From Photorhabdus cinerea (GTDB lineage: Bacteria; Pseudomonadota; Gammaproteobacteria; Enterobacterales; Enterobacteriaceae): DNA of 64,000 nucleotides. Position numbers and translations under genes: made by a program. A model generated the notes under the pieces. It saw only the letters and a list, made by a program, of their open reading frames with translations, was not told where the DNA came from and made no database searches. Below, piece after piece: positions 62,145 to 64,000 of this stretch; within the stretch, counting starts at the first letter, position 1; each line of letters begins with the position of its first letter. Location: NCBI RefSeq assembly GCF_011189575.1, contig NZ_PUJW01000003.1, positions 1 through 64,000 on the forward strand, in the 5' to 3' direction.

Positions 62145-62687
62145 TTACCAACCTAAAATTCCTAGTATAAAATAAGCGATTACACCGATAATTACCGGTG
62201 AAATATATAAGATATAAATCTGACTGAACAGTGTATGATGAGGAAGTTTAATTCTTGATTCAATCTGCTCTCTTGTCAGACCATCGCTACCTTTAGCTCT
62301 TTCAAGAATAAGCTGATCTTCAATATTTTCACGTATAAACTTTACTTGCCTATACATACGTTGACCAGATGCACTCATAGCGAGACCAACAAAAATAAGG
62401 AAATAGATAATCAAAAAACCAAGAGTTGATCCTGTAAAATCAACCCAAAGATCAGGCGTTGGCGAATTTTTCCAGAAAAAATCCAAGAATGGAGTATTGA
62501 AACGCACCATTTCCGCCATCATTTTCAGAAAATCATCCAAAACAGCATTGATGCCATCACCTTTAATACCTTGCTGCCAAACAAGATTGATCACAGAAAC
62601 GATAGTCGATAAAAGTGCCGGAATAAAAATCACCCAACCTAAGACTCGCTTAATAATAGCGATATATCCAGCTTTCTGGTAAGTCAT
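62145..62687 (-). CDS. yniB: YniB family inner-membrane protein
   Basis: 180 residues with about three or four membrane helices (about 13-36, 80-105, 150-175). The sequence (LGWVIFIPALLSTIVSVINLVW; LPHHTLFSQIYILYISPVIIGV) fits YniB, whose function is unknown. ATG at 62687 gives the family-length protein; a frame to 62723 adds 12 residues. Convergent with yniA, divergent from yniC. Confidence 0.85.
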   Translation of the reverse strand: MTYQKAGYIAIIKRVLGWVIFIPALLSTIVSVINLVWQQGIKGDGINAVLDDFLKMMAEMVRFNTPFLDFFWKNSPTPDLWVDFTGSTLGFLIIYFLIFVGLAMSASGQRMYRQVKFIRENIEDQLILERAKGSDGLTREQIESRIKLPHHTLFSQIYILYISPVIIGVIAYFILGILGW

Positions 62688-62861
62688 CAATATCCCTCGT
62701 AGTAATAATTTTTGTCTAATCATAGCCCATCAGTCATTAAATTTAACTTTATATTTAATTAACTAAGCATTTCTTACCATGTTCCCAATAAGAAAAAGAT
62801 TTCATCTATCAGGATTGCTACAATCAGTTTTCGCTAACTATATAACCAGTGGGAGATGCGA

Positions 62862-63527
62862 ATGTCCTTTCATTTACCAATAAAAGCAGCCATTTTTGAT
62901 CTGGACGGTTTGCTGATTGACTCTGAACCCTATTGGACCCAAGGAGAGAAAAAAGTATTCAGTGAATTAGGCTTGGATCTATCTTTGGCGGAAAAACTAC
63001 CAGATACTCTTGGACTACGTATTGACCATATTGTAGAGCTATGGTACCAAGCTTCTCCGTGGCAAGGTGTACCGAAATCAGAAGTAGAACAGCGGATTAT
63101 CGACCACGTTATCAATTTGATAAAAGAAAACCGCCCTTTACTCCCAGGCACTGAACATGCTTTAAGCCTTTGCCGTGAACAGGAATTGAAAATCGGCCTA
63201 GCCTCAGCTTCCCCACAATATATGTTGGAACAAGTGTTAAAAATGTTCAACTTGCGTCATTATTTCAATACTGTCGTTTCGGCTGCCAAATTACCTCATA
63301 GTAAACCCAATCCCGAAGTTTATTTACGCTCTGCTGAACAACTGGGGGTTGCCCCAGTAAATTGTGTAGCTTTAGAAGCTTCATTTAATGGAATGATAGC
63401 AACAAAAGCAGCGAGAATGCGTTCAATCGTTGTACCATCAGCTCATCATTTCAATGATCCACGTTGGGCATTAGCTGATATTAAACTGCATACACTCGAA
63501 CAACTAAATGTAACGGATATCGTTTGA
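62862..63527 (+). CDS. yniC: HAD-family sugar phosphatase HxpB/YniC-like, with altered motif IV
   Basis: 221 residues. Motif I is FDLDG with nucleophile Asp13 and acid/base Asp15, motif II LASAS (113-117), motif III Lys148 in HSKPNPEVY. Motif IV reads LEASFNG: Glu172 is kept but the next residue, Asp in most relatives (EDS), is Ala173. That Asp helps hold Mg2+, so activity may be changed. E. coli HxpB hydrolyses 2-deoxyglucose 6-phosphate and other hexose phosphates. ATG 62862 has GGGAG 7 nt upstream; an ATG two codons earlier is possible. Confidence 0.9.
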   Translation: MSFHLPIKAAIFDLDGLLIDSEPYWTQGEKKVFSELGLDLSLAEKLPDTLGLRIDHIVELWYQASPWQGVPKSEVEQRIIDHVINLIKENRPLLPGTEHALSLCREQELKIGLASASPQYMLEQVLKMFNLRHYFNTVVSAAKLPHSKPNPEVYLRSAEQLGVAPVNCVALEASFNGMIATKAARMRSIVVPSAHHFNDPRWALADIKLHTLEQLNVTDIV

Positions 63528-63714
63528 CTATGACTTTAACTGCTATTATCTGTTCAGATGGCAGTTCTTGATTGTTCACATAGCAGCCTTAGTGCTTATA
63601 TCTTATTCTGTCAAATAAAAACTTGATTAAATATTAATGTTATTTATTAATAAATAACATATTTTTGTTTTTCACCCTCTATCTTACCCGCATAAAACCC
63701 ACTATACTCGCCCA

Positions 63715-63730
63715 CTGTATGGATAGACAG
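63715..63730 (+). promoter_or_regulatory. LexA (SOS) box of ydjM
   Basis: CTGTATGGATAGACAG fits the LexA consensus CTG-N10-CAG with TA-rich centre, 20 nt upstream of the ydjM start. E. coli ydjM is a LexA-regulated gene. Confidence 0.88.
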
Positions 63731-63749
63731 TCACCAGTCAGAGGAATTT

Positions 63750-64000
63750 ATGACCGCGGAAGGGCATCTTTTATTTTCAGTTGCCAGCATTATTCTGGCG
63801 CAAAAACTCAAAATAACACCAGAAATAGCTAATGGTGACTGGTTACATATGCTACCAGGAGTGCTTCTCACCGCATTGTTACCAGATATAGATCACCCAA
63901 ATTCAACCCTGGGTAAATTATTCAGGTTTATCTCCATACCAATCGCCAAATTATGTGGGCACAGAGGATTTACTCATAGTCTCCTTGCCCTCGTATTAGG
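63750..64000 (+). CDS. ydjM: LexA-regulated inner-membrane hydrolase YdjM (5' part)
   Basis: The first 83 codons are in the window. They show the metal-dependent hydrolase (DUF457) pattern: MTAEGHLLFS at the start, LLPDIDHPNS and GHRGFTHSL, with the His/Asp residues expected to bind metal. The ATG at 63750 has GAGG upstream and a LexA box 20 nt before it. Follows yniC, as in E. coli. Confidence 0.92.
   Translation, partial: MTAEGHLLFSVASIILAQKLKITPEIANGDWLHMLPGVLLTALLPDIDHPNSTLGKLFRFISIPIAKLCGHRGFTHSLLALVL

Overview
The window is the chromosome of an AT-rich gamma-proteobacterium of the Enterobacterales. Gene content points to Photorhabdus or a close relative (Morganellaceae): two ERIC repeats, a hemin uptake locus beside aroH, a pbgPE-type arn operon, a Yfe/Sit metal transporter and a VgrG fragment at the left edge. 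The species assignment is inference; no database search was possible.

Most genes follow the E. coli order around lpp-suf-ydiJ-ppsA-aroH and nlpC-btu-ihfA-pheTS-thrS-yniABC-ydjM. Left to right: a truncated vgrG and a gene-poor kilobase; a dienoyl-CoA-isomerase-like crotonase where pykF would be expected; lpp with its L,D-transpeptidase; the whole sufABCDSE operon (minus strand) under a Fur-box candidate; a Hok/Mok/Sok type I toxin-antitoxin locus; menI-ydiJ; ydiK; the sRNA gene rprA with an RcsAB-box match; ppsA and its regulator ppsR; aroH, whose upstream region carries an ERIC element; and the Fur-box-preceded hemin operon hmuRSTUV.

From about 27.2 to 39 kb the E. coli backbone is interrupted by an accessory region. 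It holds an unknown membrane protein and a MarA-like regulator divergent around a perfect 7-1-7 Fur palindrome, a small frameshifted pseudogene, a protein with a Gly/Ser tail built on 12-bp DNA repeats, a small Sec-exported protein, a four-gene MacAB-TolC-like exporter with separate ATPase, permease, outer-membrane and adaptor genes, an orphan FlhE-like exported protein, an SGNH/acetylesterase-like protein and a YrpD-like secreted protein. The exporter flanked by small Sec-signal proteins is the best candidate for an undescribed system.

The backbone then resumes: nlpC, arnBCADTEF (lipid A L-Ara4N modification), btuDC (vitamin B12), ihfA, and the translation cluster thrS-infC-rpmI-rplT-pheM-pheS-pheT with its known cis controls (AUU start of infC, phe attenuator, anticodon-like hairpin ahead of thrS). 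The right end has emtA, the Fur-box-preceded sitABCD/yfeABCD operon, yniA, yniB, an hxpB/yniC homologue with an altered catalytic motif, and the start of ydjM behind a LexA box.

Iron and envelope stress recur: four Fur-box candidates (suf, hmu, araC/membrane gene, sit), one RcsAB box and the arn operon would tie Fe-S assembly, heme and Mn/Fe uptake and envelope remodelling to host-like conditions.
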